64,000 nt of DNA, from assembly GCA_944324315.1 (NCBI GenBank), contig CALUVW010000001.1, forward strand, positions 186,001 to 250,000. Direction: 5' to 3'. This stretch comes from Candidatus Gastranaerophilales bacterium (lineage in GTDB: Bacteria; Cyanobacteriota; Vampirovibrionia; Gastranaerophilales; Gastranaerophilaceae). Positions 37,627-47,394 of this stretch are shown here, piece after piece. The notes below the pieces were generated by a model. That model made no database searches. It worked only from the letters and a program-made list of their open reading frames with translations, and had not been told where the DNA came from. Within the stretch, counting starts at the first letter, position 1. Every line of letters starts with the position of its first letter. The position numbers were made by a program, and so were the translations under genes.

Positions 37627-39429
37627 ATGAAATACAGAGACAATGTCAGAAATTTTTGCATAATAGCACATATTGATCATGGAAAATCTACACTTGCCGA
37701 TAGACTGCTTGAAAAAACAGGTACTGTTGCTGAACGCGATATGCAGAATCAAATTATGGATTCCATGGATATTGAGCGTGAACGCGGCATAACAATAAAA
37801 TTAAATTCCGCACGTATGAAATATAAAGCTAAAAACGGAAAAAATTATGAGCTTAATTTAATTGATACTCCAGGGCACGTTGATTTTTCTTATGAAGTTT
37901 CCCGTTCACTTGCGGCCTGCGAAGGTGCCTTGCTAATCGTTGATGCAACGCAGGGCGTCGAAGCTCAGACTCTGGCAAATGTCTATCTTGCCATTGAACA
38001 GAATTTGGAAATTATTCCTGTAATTAACAAAATAGATCTTCCATCGGCTGATGTGGAAAGAGTTAAAGAAGAGATAGAAGAAGTTTTAGGTATTGATGCC
38101 TCACTTGCGATACCTGTTAGTGCAAAAGCAGGTATCGGTATTGATGAAGTTTTGGAAGCTGTTGTAGATTTAATTCCTCCTCCGGTTGATAATTCGGATA
38201 AACCTTTGCGGGCTATGGTATTTGACAGTGCTTATGATCAATATCTCGGTACTCTTTGCTTTTTCAAAATTATGGACGGGAAAATTAAACTTGGCGACAG
38301 GGTTAAATTTATGGCGTCAGGCAAAGAATATGACGTGATTGAACTCGGATATCAGACTCCTTCAAGAGTTCAGGTAGATGAACTTGTCTGCGGAGATGTA
38401 GGGTATTTTGCGGGTTCAATAAAAGAATTGACGCGCTTTGTCGGAGATACCATAACCAATGTTGAAAATCCTGCCAAAGAACCTTTACCCGGTTATAAAG
38501 AAGCTTTACCAATGGTATTTTCAGGACTTTATCCGGTTGATAACGATGATTATGCAGATTTGAAAGAGGCTCTTGAAAAGTTGAAACTTAACGACAGCAG
38601 TATAACTTTTGAACCGGAAACATCAAGTGCTTTAGGGTTTGGTTTCCGCTGCGGATTTCTCGGGATGCTTCATATGGAAATTGCTCAGGAACGCCTTGAA
38701 AGAGAATACGGTTTGTCGCTTGTTACAACTGCTCCTTCAGTTGTGTATCATGTTTATAAAACAAACGGCGAAATGGTTGAAATAGATAACCCTGCAAATC
38801 TTCCGCCTGCACAATACAGGGAATATATTGAAGAACCTTATGTAAAGGTTCAGATAATTGCACCGAATGATTATGTCGGAACATTAATGGATCTGGCACA
38901 GACAAAACGCGGAATATTTAAAAATATGTCTTATATTGACAAAGTTCGTGCAAGTCTTGAATATGAAATTCCTTTGAGTGAAGTTATTACGGACTTTTAT
39001 GACCAGTTGAAATCGCGCACAAAGGGTTATGCAAGTATGGATTATGAATTTAAAGATTACAAACGTTCAAAACTTGTAAAACTTGATATAATGCTTGCAG
39101 GAGAAGTTGTAGATGCTCTGTCTGTAATTTGTCATGAGGATAGTGCATTTTATATCGGGCAAAAATTAACGGCAAAATTAAAAGATATTATCCCGCGGCA
39201 ATTATTTGAAGTTCCTATACAAGCGGCTATCGGCGGACGTGTTATTGCGAGAACGAATATTAAAGCGATGCGGAAAAACGTTCTGGATAAGTGTTATGGC
39301 GGTGATATTTCGCGTAAACGAAAACTGCTTGAAAAACAAAAGAAGGGCAAAAAACGAATGAAGTCAGTAGGCCGTGTAGAAGTCCCTCAGGAAGCATTTA
39401 TGGCTGTTCTGAGTCTTGACGAGGAATAA
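37627..39429 (+). CDS. lepA: Elongation factor 4 (LepA)
   Basis: The roughly 600-residue translational GTPase has [18 protein letters not shown] and N-K-I-D motifs, and the LepA-specific C-terminal end (K-K-G-K-K-R-M-K then V-P-Q-E-A-F). It promotes back-translocation or initiation steps on stalled ribosomes. The start ATG 37627 is 7 nt after TATAAT, with TTGATG upstream overlapping the stop codon of the kinase gene; a longer in-frame ATG at 37585 is rejected. Confidence 0.96.
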   Translation: MKYRDNVRNFCIIAHIDHGKSTLADRLLEKTGTVAERDMQNQIMDSMDIERERGITIKLNSARMKYKAKNGKNYELNLIDTPGHVDFSYEVSRSLAACEGALLIVDATQGVEAQTLANVYLAIEQNLEIIPVINKIDLPSADVERVKEEIEEVLGIDASLAIPVSAKAGIGIDEVLEAVVDLIPPPVDNSDKPLRAMVFDSAYDQYLGTLCFFKIMDGKIKLGDRVKFMASGKEYDVIELGYQTPSRVQVDELVCGDVGYFAGSIKELTRFVGDTITNVENPAKEPLPGYKEALPMVFSGLYPVDNDDYADLKEALEKLKLNDSSITFEPETSSALGFGFRCGFLGMLHMEIAQERLEREYGLSLVTTAPSVVYHVYKTNGEMVEIDNPANLPPAQYREYIEEPYVKVQIIAPNDYVGTLMDLAQTKRGIFKNMSYIDKVRASLEYEIPLSEVITDFYDQLKSRTKGYASMDYEFKDYKRSKLVKLDIMLAGEVVDALSVICHEDSAFYIGQKLTAKLKDIIPRQLFEVPIQAAIGGRVIARTNIKAMRKNVLDKCYGGDISRKRKLLEKQKKGKKRMKSVGRVEVPQEAFMAVLSLDEE

Positions 39430-39628
39430 GACCTCTATCTATTGCTACAATAGCTGCTTCGGTTCGATTTGTTACTCCGAATTTTTTGTAAATGGCAGTG
39501 AGGTGTGCTTTCACTGTCGAATCTGTAATGTAAAGTAATTTACCTATAACTTTGTTACTCTTTCCTCTTGATGCCAATTTTATAACATCCAACTGGCGTG
39601 CTGTCAAATCGTCTTTTTTCTTTTTCAT
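39398..39628 (-). CDS. Stand-alone LuxR/GerE-type HTH protein
   Basis: The 76-residue protein consists only of the LuxR C-terminal DNA-binding domain: [22 protein letters not shown], then the recognition helix [15 protein letters not shown]. It lacks a receiver or ligand domain. Its 3' end overlaps the end of lepA by 32 bp on the other strand, so one transcript may interfere with the other. Confidence 0.85.
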   Translation of the reverse strand: MKKKKDDLTARQLDVIKLASRGKSNKVIGKLLYITDSTVKAHLTAIYKKFGVTNRTEAAIVAIDRGLIPRQDSEQP

Positions 39629-40015
39629 CTTCCTCTTTTTTGTATTTAATTGCTATCTTTTTTATAACCTTATTACAATATTAGCAAAATGAAAAATTTT
39701 TGCTATTAGCCAAAAGTATACATTTCAGTGAGTGCTGGAAGATATTTGATAAATTTAAAACGTAACAAAATGTAAACAAATATGTACAAAATATATATTA
39801 TATGCGCAATTTTTAAATACAAAAATACTTTATATAAATATGGAAATCAATTAAAAGGAAATTTTAAGAGATAAGAGTATTGTTAAAATATGTTACAAAA
39901 ATCTGTAAAGTATGATTTTTAATTAAAGTTTATTAAAAAACATGACGATATAGATAATGTGAGTAAATTATAACCTTATGCTACAGGCAGACGGTTAACA
40001 AAGGAGAAAACGGAA
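39629..40015. promoter_or_regulatory. AT-rich intergenic region with 10-bp-period GTAAC/GTAAA motif
   Basis: This 387-bp gap has no gene. It contains GTAACAAAATGTAAAC (39762-39777) with a further TGTACAAA ten bases on, the same half-site arrangement as in the two promoter modules at 4.8 and 23.6 kb. Another TGTTACAAAAATCTGTAAAG lies at about 39891-39910. A candidate Shine-Dalgarno AAAGGAG precedes the gene at 40016. Confidence 0.45.
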
Positions 40016-40444
40016 ATGAACAAAGTTAACGGAAACGGCGGCGACAAATCAAATTTGGAAGCTTTAAAAGCTTATTATGAAGCATTACAAACAAAAAAAG
40101 CAGGTAAAGACGAGAAAACAGAAGGTGCTAAACCTGTTGTAAATTTTAAAACAGAAAAAGTCCAAGCAAGTGCACTAGATGCAACTGCTGCTCAAATTTG
40201 GGGTGTTCAGCTTTCTAACATTAATAAATCTGAAGCTGCAACTACAAAAAGAATAGAACAGTATTTTAATACCCCGTTTATGGAATCATTGGATGAGTTG
40301 CAGGGAATTGAACCTGATTTTGCTCAATATGCAATGGCGAATATCAAAGGGGTAGATCCTGATAAACTTGCAAAATATATGGATAAACCTTTAGGAGAAG
40401 AAACAGCCGCAGGCGTTACGGAATTTTTAGACGCATTAGTTTAA
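40016..40444 (+). CDS. Small soluble protein, unknown family
   Basis: 142 residues, starting behind AAAGGAGAAAACGGAA. The first 60 residues are Lys/Gly/Asn-rich and probably disordered; the remainder is helical (I-W-G-V-Q-L-S-N-I-N-K-S-E-A and C-terminal G-V-T-E-F-L-D-A-L-V). No domain is recognised. Codon use and the GTAAC motif upstream resemble the other lineage-specific genes. A terminator hairpin follows. Confidence 0.6.
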   Translation: MNKVNGNGGDKSNLEALKAYYEALQTKKAGKDEKTEGAKPVVNFKTEKVQASALDATAAQIWGVQLSNINKSEAATTKRIEQYFNTPFMESLDELQGIEPDFAQYAMANIKGVDPDKLAKYMDKPLGEETAAGVTEFLDALV

Positions 40445-40477
40445 CTTATAAATATAAACATTTACTCACACTAAATT

Positions 40478-40506
40478 TAAAGACCGGTTTTAATACCGGT
40501 CTTTTA
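40478..40506. terminator. Bidirectional terminator
   Basis: AAAGACCGG pairs with CCGGTCTTT around TTTTAATA, flanked by T on the plus side. It separates the gene at 40016 and tdk. Confidence 0.88.
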
Positions 40507-40509
40507 TTT

Positions 40510-41130
40510 TTATTTAACAAAATTTAAAACTTTAAACCCGCGTTTTTTCTTTTCAAGCTCAATGTCCGGAAGTTCATAGCATTTTATACATCGTGCTTCG
40601 TAGGTTTCATCTCCGCCAATCATAATAAGAGGCGAGTTTTTGTCTGCCGGTTTTCCGTCAATAAGTCTTTGAGTTCGGGTTGCATTTTCACAGCCGCACT
40701 TCATACATACTGCATGGAGTTTATCTACTCTTGTTGCTATACACATAAGTTCCGGCATACTGCCGAAAGGTTCGGCTTTAAAGTCAAGCTCAAGACCTGT
40801 ACCTATAACTTTTTTGCCCTCATCCATAAGTTTTGATATAACTTTTACAATGTTGCTGTCAAAAAATTGCAATTCATCAATAGCAATAACTTCGTCTTCC
40901 GGTTTTACAACAGTCATAATCTGTATTGCATGTTTAACTTTTATCGCATCAAGCCATAGACCGTTTCTTGATTCTATATAATCTCCTTTTGAGCGTGTAT
41001 CAATATCAGGAGAAATAACTTTAACTTTTCTTTTTGCAATAATTGAGCGTCTTACACGTCTTAAAAGTTCTTCTGTTTTGCCGCAGCTCATCGGCCCTGT
41101 AATTAATTCAAACGAATATCCAAAATCCAT
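40510..41130 (-). CDS. tdk: Thymidine kinase
   Basis: I use ATG 41130, preceded by GGGAAAAG; an upstream in-frame ATG at 41175 adds 15 unconserved residues. The 206-residue type II thymidine kinase has G-P-M-S-C-G-K-T-E-E-L (P-loop), I-D-E-L-Q-F-F-D (Walker B and catalytic Glu), and a zinc site of two Cys pairs (C-M-K-C and C-I-K-C). It salvages thymidine to dTMP. Confidence 0.95.
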   Translation of the reverse strand: MDFGYSFELITGPMSCGKTEELLRRVRRSIIAKRKVKVISPDIDTRSKGDYIESRNGLWLDAIKVKHAIQIMTVVKPEDEVIAIDELQFFDSNIVKVISKLMDEGKKVIGTGLELDFKAEPFGSMPELMCIATRVDKLHAVCMKCGCENATRTQRLIDGKPADKNSPLIMIGGDETYEARCIKCYELPDIELEKKKRGFKVLNFVK

Positions 41131-41200
41131 ATCTTTTCCCAAATCTCTATATTTTTTACATAAAAAATTATACAACTTTGAAATTTATTTGAAAAGTAAA

Positions 41201-41998
41201 TTAATGTAAAATTTTGTCGCGTAATTTTTTCAAACCGGCGCCGTAGAAATATCTTAACTGTTCAGGGAAGTTGTCAGCTATATCAATCATATACATATCA
41301 TGTACTATCAGAGCTTTAATAAGAAAAACTATTTCGCGATTTTTTGTCCAGATGACATCCGGAATGCCGTTTTTGGGTGGCTGCGTCAGTCCGAATAATC
41401 CTTCATTTTCATCTGCACATAAAAAAACAAATTTTCCGTTGTTGTAATGCTCAAGCATTGGCACGCCTGAATGTTCAAATACTGTTCCGAAATTGCATAT
41501 AAAGTTATCGGATTTTACTATTTTAACATCAATTCCGCGATTATAAGCGTCTAAAAGATGTTGTTCTATATATTTAAAATCTGTTGACCAGATTTCAATA
41601 TAGATACTTTTTGCGGCATTTTTGATAATTTCAATAATTTTGTCATAAGTTTTTATTTTGCCTGTTATGGTTAAAACAGGTTCTGTATATTGTTCTTCTT
41701 TAATATCAGGTAATTTTTTTTCAAGAAAACTAATTGTTGAGTCAATTTTTCTTTTGTATCTTTTTGTAAGTTCCTTTGGTTTTATTGGGGTGTAAGTTAC
41801 GGGTTTTGTAGTTGAGGGAATTGCGATGTGTAAAGCTTCAAGAGCTTTTAAGGTATCGTATGTTCTCGATTGGGGAATATTTGCAAGTTTTGCGATTTCG
41901 TAACCTGTTGCCGGAAATTTTTTCAAAAGAGCAATATAAACTTTTGATTGATATTCATTCAATCCGATTTCTTTTAATTTTTCTACAATTTCATCCAT
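41201..41998 (-). CDS. TrmB-family transcriptional regulator
   Basis: 265 residues. An N-terminal winged helix (residues 5-75) has the TrmB signature G-L-N-E-Y-Q-S-K-V-Y-I-A-L-L and I-P-Q-S-R-T-Y-D-T-L-K-A-L; a coiled linker follows, then a phospholipase-D-like effector domain (I-Y-I-E-I-W-S-T-D). TrmB-type regulators respond to sugars in archaea, while bacterial members are poorly known. TAAACT lies 6 nt before the ATG. Target unknown. Confidence 0.87.
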   Translation of the reverse strand: MDEIVEKLKEIGLNEYQSKVYIALLKKFPATGYEIAKLANIPQSRTYDTLKALEALHIAIPSTTKPVTYTPIKPKELTKRYKRKIDSTISFLEKKLPDIKEEQYTEPVLTITGKIKTYDKIIEIIKNAAKSIYIEIWSTDFKYIEQHLLDAYNRGIDVKIVKSDNFICNFGTVFEHSGVPMLEHYNNGKFVFLCADENEGLFGLTQPPKNGIPDVIWTKNREIVFLIKALIVHDMYMIDIADNFPEQLRYFYGAGLKKLRDKILH

Positions 41999-42112
41999 AA
42001 GATGAGTTTAGCGGATTTTTGGATTTTGGGCAAGGATATTAAGATGTTAAGATGTATAGAGGCAAAGTCTTTTACGTGCGTTTTGCGTATCGAAATAGAA
42101 CCTTTGCATCTA

Positions 42113-43027
42113 TCACGCTCTCGGGTGTGCTTCGTTGTAAACTTCTTTCAAGTGTTGTGTTGAAACGTGTGTGTAAATCTGTGTGTTAGAGATACTGGCA
42201 TGCCCCAGAAGCTCTTGCACAACTCTTAAATCCGCACCGTTTTCAATTAAATGTGTGGCAAAACTGTGGCGGAAAACGTGAGGGGTAACATGCTTTGGCA
42301 GATTAATTTTTTCCACAACTTCATTTATTACATTTCTTACGGTTCTTGTTTGAAGCCTGTAGCCGGTGTTATTTATAAAAACCGGAGAATCTTCATTTTC
42401 AGGAGGAACCGGAAAACCTTTAGGGATTAAAGCTCTTGCACTTTCAATATAGCGTTCAAGATAATTTTTTGCCCTGTCTGTTACAAGAATAATTCTTTCT
42501 TTTGAACCTTTCCCGAAAACTCTTATTTCATTGTGTTCAAGATTTAAGTCTCCAAAGTTAAGACCGGAAAGCTCTGAAATTCTCATCCCTGTTGCCCAGA
42601 GTAATTCCAGAATAGTTCTGTTTCTGTAGCCTGCAGGTGTTTCAATTTTTGTATTATTTAATATTTGTTCAACTTCGTCAGGAGTTAAAAATTTTGGCAA
42701 AGACTTTGGGCGTTTCGGGTTTGTGAGGCTCATTGCAGGATTTGAATCAACTTTTCGTTCCCTGTATAAATATTTGTAAAAAGTCCTTAGTGAAGCAATT
42801 TTACGTGCAATAGTGGATTTTTTGTAATTAAATTTTTGTATAAAATGTAAATAATCACGAATTTTTGTAAAATTTACGTTCTCGCAGCTTTCTTCATCTA
42901 TCCAGATAAGAAAGCTTAATATATCCGAACAATAAGCTTTTGCGGTATGTTTAGAAAAATTCTTTTCTGCGATTATATATGATTTAAAGTCTTCTAAATC
43001 CTGTTTTGAATCTGTATTTACACCCAT
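42113..43027 (-). CDS. Xer-type tyrosine recombinase (first copy)
   Basis: 304 residues with an N-terminal SAM-like core-binding domain and a catalytic domain containing the Arg in T-G-M-R-I-S-E-L, H250-x-x-R253, H276 and nucleophile Tyr285. All active-site residues are present. XerC/XerD proteins resolve chromosome dimers at dif. Two complete Xer genes occur in this window, so this may be one half of a XerC-XerD pair; which is which cannot be decided here. Confidence 0.93.
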   Translation of the reverse strand: MGVNTDSKQDLEDFKSYIIAEKNFSKHTAKAYCSDILSFLIWIDEESCENVNFTKIRDYLHFIQKFNYKKSTIARKIASLRTFYKYLYRERKVDSNPAMSLTNPKRPKSLPKFLTPDEVEQILNNTKIETPAGYRNRTILELLWATGMRISELSGLNFGDLNLEHNEIRVFGKGSKERIILVTDRAKNYLERYIESARALIPKGFPVPPENEDSPVFINNTGYRLQTRTVRNVINEVVEKINLPKHVTPHVFRHSFATHLIENGADLRVVQELLGHASISNTQIYTHVSTQHLKEVYNEAHPRA

Positions 43028-43128
43028 ATTTTTTTACTTCATTTATATTATTGCTTTTTTAATGATACTATTATACAATATTTTTAAAAGAATTAAAATA
43101 ATTAATTTTTAACCCTGCAGGAGAAACA

Positions 43129-44979
43129 ATGAATTATAAAAAATTAATATTATCATCAATTGTCGTTGCGTCAGTCCTATCAACTCAGGTTTACGCTAAA
43201 GAACTACAGGCACAGGTTCAAAAAAATACTGCTAATGCAGCTAAAACAACAACTGCTCCGGCAAAATATTCTTCACAGGTTTATCCTGAGATTTCAAAAC
43301 TTATTGAATATAATCACTGTGCACAGGCAGATGAAAAAATCAGACAGCTTCTGAATTTAAAACCGACAGATATTAATCTTCTAGCACTTCGTACTGTTTC
43401 ATTGGCAAAACAACATAAACTTGATCCTGCACAGAAAGAACTCGACAAGTTGTTAAAACAATACCCGAAAAATGCAACTTTGCATTATGCACAGGGGCTT
43501 GTTTATTTACAAAGAACAACATCTTCTGATGTTGACTACATTAAAAACACAAGAGCATTGATTAATTCTTCTATCAGAGAATTTGTAAACGCAGTTAATC
43601 TAAATTCTAAATACTATGAAGCTTATAATGCTATGGGTGTTGCAACTTTGAAACTCGGCAACAGAAATGATGCAATGGATTTATTTAATGCAGCGTTGAA
43701 AATTAATCCTTCATTTGCAACAGCTTATGATAACATCGGTGTTGTTGAAATGATGAACGGAAATCTGGATTCTGCGGAAAATTATTTTATGAAGGCTATG
43801 AAATACAACAGTCATAATCCGACTGCATGGTATCACATGGCTCAGGTGGAAACACGCAGAGGAAATTATTCAAAAGCTTTAACATGGGTTAACCATTCGG
43901 TGCATGTAAATCCAAATTCTTCACCGGCTTTGACTTTGCAAGGTGAACTTTATTTGAAACAGGGCAACCAGGCTGCTGCTATTAATTCATTTAAAAAAGC
44001 ACAGATTGTAAAACCTGAAAACTCAAGACCTTATCTCAATCTTGCAACAATTTACGAAAATCGTGCAGATGAAGAGTTTGCTATGGAACAGTTGAAAACA
44101 GCTATTGCAATTAATCCTAACTATAAGGAAGGTAAATTGAGAATTGCAAATATGGCGCTTCATACAAGAAAGTACGATCAGGCGCTTGACTATTATTCAA
44201 AACTCGTCGGTGATGAAACTTATAATGACGAAGCAATTATCGGTCTTGCCAATACTTATTATGAAATGGCAAAAGAACGCGGTAATAATGAAGGTATAAC
44301 TACTAACAAAGAAGTTTATCTTGCTTATGACTATATAAATCAAGCTATTGAAAAATGTCCTCAGGATTTGGAACTCCATCTTGCAAAATTAAAACTTGCA
44401 AGACTTGTTCATCAGGAACCATTATCAAGAGACAGCTTGAATTATATTGTTCAGGCAGCCGGTAATAACCTTATGGATAGTGTTATAAAAGGTGAAGCAT
44501 ACCTTGCACTCGGTAGAGAAAAAGATGCTGTCTATACATTTGAGAATGCAATTAATTTCTCAAATTCAGTTGACGATGATCTTTATCTGGCAGAAATTCT
44601 TGTACACAATAAACAATTCAGGACAGCAAGACTTGCTTTGCAAAAAGCGTTGATGAAAGATCCGGAAAATGTTATTGCGAAAAACGGTATTGCATATATT
44701 AATCTTTGTGAAACAAAATCAAATGAATTTTTTGATATTGCACAAAGAGAATACCAGCAGAACAATTACGCGACTGCTATTGAATATTGCAACCGTGCAA
44801 TCGACTTTTACCATAACAGCCCGCAGATTGCAAAGCTGAAAGCAATGTCTTATGAAAAAGAATTGAACTATAGAGGTGCAATAAAATATTACCAGCAATA
44901 TCTTGCAATGAACCCCAATGCAACTGATAAAGCGGAAATCGACAAAAAAATAGAAAAATTCAAAAATAAAGCTAAATAA
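43129..44979 (+). CDS. Exported TPR-repeat protein
   Basis: 616 residues with a signal peptide (M-N-Y-K-K-L-I-L-S-S-I-V-V-A-S ending V-Y-A-K). More than ten tetratricopeptide units then follow, with typical A-x-x-x-Y/F-x-x-A-L and N-P-N elements up to the C-terminus. The protein should lie in the periplasm or outer surface as a scaffold. It starts behind CAGGAGAAACA. The small gene at 44998 follows after 18 bp and may be co-transcribed. Confidence 0.85.
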   Translation: MNYKKLILSSIVVASVLSTQVYAKELQAQVQKNTANAAKTTTAPAKYSSQVYPEISKLIEYNHCAQADEKIRQLLNLKPTDINLLALRTVSLAKQHKLDPAQKELDKLLKQYPKNATLHYAQGLVYLQRTTSSDVDYIKNTRALINSSIREFVNAVNLNSKYYEAYNAMGVATLKLGNRNDAMDLFNAALKINPSFATAYDNIGVVEMMNGNLDSAENYFMKAMKYNSHNPTAWYHMAQVETRRGNYSKALTWVNHSVHVNPNSSPALTLQGELYLKQGNQAAAINSFKKAQIVKPENSRPYLNLATIYENRADEEFAMEQLKTAIAINPNYKEGKLRIANMALHTRKYDQALDYYSKLVGDETYNDEAIIGLANTYYEMAKERGNNEGITTNKEVYLAYDYINQAIEKCPQDLELHLAKLKLARLVHQEPLSRDSLNYIVQAAGNNLMDSVIKGEAYLALGREKDAVYTFENAINFSNSVDDDLYLAEILVHNKQFRTARLALQKALMKDPENVIAKNGIAYINLCETKSNEFFDIAQREYQQNNYATAIEYCNRAIDFYHNSPQIAKLKAMSYEKELNYRGAIKYYQQYLAMNPNATDKAEIDKKIEKFKNKAK

Positions 44980-44997
44980 TTTCAACTTAAAAGGGAT

Positions 44998-45252
44998 ATG
45001 AAAAAATTCGATATTCGAAAAACATTTGAAATATTTTTGAGAGAGCCCATCAGTGTATTAACTGAAGGGCTGTTTCAACTTGTGAATATTGAAAATAATA
45101 TATTTAGACAGAAACCTTATGTAAATGTAGATTTTGTAAATAAAAAAACTCAGATTACGGTTGTAAACAGCGACAAAATGTATAATCTTTTTCAGAGAGT
45201 GCTGTTTAAACAAAAGCTGAAAGAACAAAAAGAAAAAGTTGCCAAAAATTAA
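44998..45252 (+). CDS. Small basic protein, unknown
   Basis: 84 residues, Lys- and Phe-rich, no membrane helix, no recognised domain. The ribosome site AAAAGGG lies only 2-3 nt before the ATG, which is unusually close. It probably shares the transcript of the TPR gene. Confidence 0.5.
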   Translation: MKKFDIRKTFEIFLREPISVLTEGLFQLVNIENNIFRQKPYVNVDFVNKKTQITVVNSDKMYNLFQRVLFKQKLKEQKEKVAKN

Positions 45253-45384
45253 TGACTGATTATTGTCACATTTTATATTAATTTCTGATTTAAGCTATAA
45301 TCCTACTTTTTGAATGGAAAGTGATAAAGGGTGTTGGGTAGATTCTTTTTTCCGGACATTAATTTTTCATGGTATTATAAATTT

Positions 45385-45954
45385 ATGGCTACAAAATATA
45401 TGCAGGCTAAGTTTTTAATAAGTGCAGAAAAGCTTTCGCAGTGTCCGCCATACACACTGCCAGAGTTTCCGCTTCTCGGGCGTTCCAATGTCGGGAAATC
45501 CTCGTTTATTAATGCACTTGCAAACCAGAAAAAACTTGCCAAAACTTCCAATACACCCGGGAAAACCCGTCTGATAAACTTTTTTCAGTTTTCAGATAAA
45601 TTTATGATAGCTGATTTGCCTGGATACGGTTACGCAAAAGTTTCAAAAGAAGCCCAGAACAGGTGGCAAAAGTATCTGGAAGAATATCTTTTAAAACGGG
45701 AGCAGATAACATCTTTAATTCAGCTTATAGACGGGCGTCATGAAATTCAGAAAAATGATTTTCAGATGCGCGAATGGGTTGAGGCATACAATCTGCCGAT
45801 ATTTACTGTTGTTACAAAAATGGATTACGTGCCCAAATCAAAGACCCTTAATGTTATAAAGAATGTTGAAAAGCAGTTTGGCGGTGTAGTTTTACCTTTT
45901 AGTGCCGTTGACAACAGATATAACGAAAAGATTTTTGAACATATAATAAAATAA
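45385..45954 (+). CDS. engB: Ribosome biogenesis GTPase EngB (YihA/YsxC)
   Basis: The 189-residue GTPase has G-R-S-N-V-G-K-S-S (G1), T-P-G-K-T (G2), D-L-P-G-Y-G (G3), T-K-M-D (G4) and S-A-V-D (G5). It assists 50S assembly. I start at ATG 45385 (M-A-T-K-Y); TATTAT ends 6 nt before it and no Shine-Dalgarno is seen. The frame's earlier ATG adds an unconserved hydrophobic stretch. Confidence 0.95.
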   Translation: MATKYMQAKFLISAEKLSQCPPYTLPEFPLLGRSNVGKSSFINALANQKKLAKTSNTPGKTRLINFFQFSDKFMIADLPGYGYAKVSKEAQNRWQKYLEEYLLKREQITSLIQLIDGRHEIQKNDFQMREWVEAYNLPIFTVVTKMDYVPKSKTLNVIKNVEKQFGGVVLPFSAVDNRYNEKIFEHIIK

Positions 45955-45981
45955 ATGACTCCCTTTTTAGGAGTCATTTCC
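45953..45981. terminator. Hairpin after engB
   Basis: AATGACTCC pairs with GGAGTCATT, loop CTTTTTA, overlapping the engB stop codon region. The T-tract afterwards is weak (TTCCTTTCC). Confidence 0.6.
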
Positions 45982-46016
45982 TTTCCAATAAGTATTTGTT
46001 ACTAAGTGTGTGTGAT

Positions 46017-46565
46017 CTATGAATTATTGTTTGATTTATATTTATAGCTTAACAAACTGTATGTATCAGAAGAAGATGAACTGTCTCCGTAAAATACAGA
46101 CATGTCTGTTGCACGACGATTATTAAATTCGTCTTCAACTTCCATTCTTGAGCAATTTACGTCGTATGCTGAAATTTCTGCGCTTGTAATTCTTCCGTCG
46201 TGGTTTGTATCCATTTCGTCAAAATGTTCAAGAATTTTTGACATTGTGCTTTCAGAAATCCCGCTTGCTCCGGATGCATAAAGCTGTGTTAATTCAGCTT
46301 TTGTCAATCCTTGAGAGGAAATTCTGTTAGAAAGATTGTTCATTTCGTCTGCCGTAATTACTCCGTCTCCGTCATTGTCAATGGAGGAAAAATTATTCTG
46401 GAGATATGAGGCAAAAGTTTGATTTAAAACCCCCAGATTATTTGTATTTGTTCTGGCTTCGGTCAGCTTTTCGAGTGTTAAACCGTTTGGATATTGAGAA
46501 GCCAGATAAGAATATGTATTTGTCAATCCTGCATAAACGCCGGATAAAAGATTATTATTAGCCAT
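46017..46565 (-). CDS. EF-hand calcium-binding protein
   Basis: I start at ATG 46565, preceded by GGAAGGTG. The 182-residue product has two canonical EF-hand loops: D-N-D-G-D-G-V-I-T-A-D-E and D-T-N-H-D-G-R-I-T-S-A-E, about 50 residues apart. A Ser/Tyr-rich tail follows. No signal peptide is visible. EF-hand calmodulin-like proteins are rare in bacteria; a second EF-hand occurs in the giant protein at 265-4734. A GTAAA/GTAAC 10-bp-period motif lies 80 bp upstream. Confidence 0.8.
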   Translation of the reverse strand: MANNNLLSGVYAGLTNTYSYLASQYPNGLTLEKLTEARTNTNNLGVLNQTFASYLQNNFSSIDNDGDGVITADEMNNLSNRISSQGLTKAELTQLYASGASGISESTMSKILEHFDEMDTNHDGRITSAEISAYDVNCSRMEVEDEFNNRRATDMSVFYGDSSSSSDTYSLLSYKYKSNNNS

Positions 46566-46749
46566 ACTAACACCTTCCATTATTAACTTTTACTGTCATG
46601 TTAATGATTTTCCTTCAAAAGTCAAACCTCTATATGTATGATTTGTAAAAATATGTAACAGAACTTATGAAATTTCTAAAGATTTCTAATTTGTGAGCCG
46701 ATATATAATTTGTTGACAGATTTAGATTTTAAAAAAGGAGTGTGTACTC

Positions 46750-46971
46750 ATGGATGAAAAAAAAGTTGCGGATATGGAAGATCTTATGTTGGATTACGGC
46801 GAAATGACAAGTTTTGATTTTAATTCGCTTGATTATAAACAGGTTAGAGATTTACAGAATATTACCGATAGTGAATATTCAGGCAAACCTTACCCGTTCA
46901 AATACGGAAATTTTGATCTGGTTGATATGATTCATGCATTTATAACCCAGTATCAAAAAAAGAATGCATAA
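46750..46971 (+). CDS. Small acidic protein, unknown
   Basis: 73 residues, starting behind AAAAAAGGAGTG. It is Asp/Tyr-rich (Y-G-E-M-T-S-F-D-F-N-S-L-D-Y) with no recognised domain. It precedes another small gene by 37 bp, same direction, forming a small operon ended by the hairpin at 47297. Confidence 0.5.
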   Translation: MDEKKVADMEDLMLDYGEMTSFDFNSLDYKQVRDLQNITDSEYSGKPYPFKYGNFDLVDMIHAFITQYQKKNA

Positions 46972-47008
46972 AGTTAAATTTATTTACTACAAAGGAGTAT
47001 ATTGTGCA

Positions 47009-47227
47009 ATGAACAATAAAGAACTTTTTGAAAACAATTGTTTTCCTCTTTTCTGGTGCGAAGATGAGGAGTATTTTGAAAAACCTCAGTCAACCGTAGA
47101 AAGAAAAGATTTGCAAACTCTTCTTGCAGAGTTGGAGGACATAAAAAACAGAATAGATGATATAAGTGCAAGAGAATGGCATCTTGCAAAGCTTGTGGAA
47201 TTTCACAAACGGGGTTTTGCCCGCTGA
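47009..47227 (+). CDS. Small protein, unknown
   Basis: 72 residues, starting at ATG 47009 with AAAGGAG 11 nt upstream; the longer frame from 46964 overlaps the previous gene and lacks a ribosome site. Helical C-terminus L-L-A-E-L-E-D-I-K-N-R-I. No family recognised. Confidence 0.5.
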   Translation: MNNKELFENNCFPLFWCEDEEYFEKPQSTVERKDLQTLLAELEDIKNRIDDISAREWHLAKLVEFHKRGFAR

Positions 47228-47296
47228 TACAAACTCTGCTGTTAAGAACGGCTGCCGAGATTTGGGATAGTAAAAATTTGAACAACAATACATATT

Positions 47297-47322
47297 CGTC
47301 GAAAATTTCGACGATTTTTTTT
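47297..47322 (+). terminator. Terminator of the two small genes
   Basis: CGTCGAAA pairs with TTTCGACG, followed by ATTTTTTTT. Strong rho-independent form. Confidence 0.88.
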
Positions 47323-47333
47323 ATGTAAAAATA

Positions 47334-47355
47334 AAGCGGACAAATTTGTCCGCTT
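47334..47355 (-). terminator. Perfect 22-bp palindrome, terminator for the minus-strand gene
   Basis: AAGCGGACAAA and TTTGTCCGCTT are exact reverse complements with no spacer. On the minus strand it is followed by a T-rich tract, so it should end the gene at 47395. Confidence 0.7.
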
Positions 47356-47394
47356 AAAATCAAATATGGTTACATAAATAAAAGGAGCCATAAA

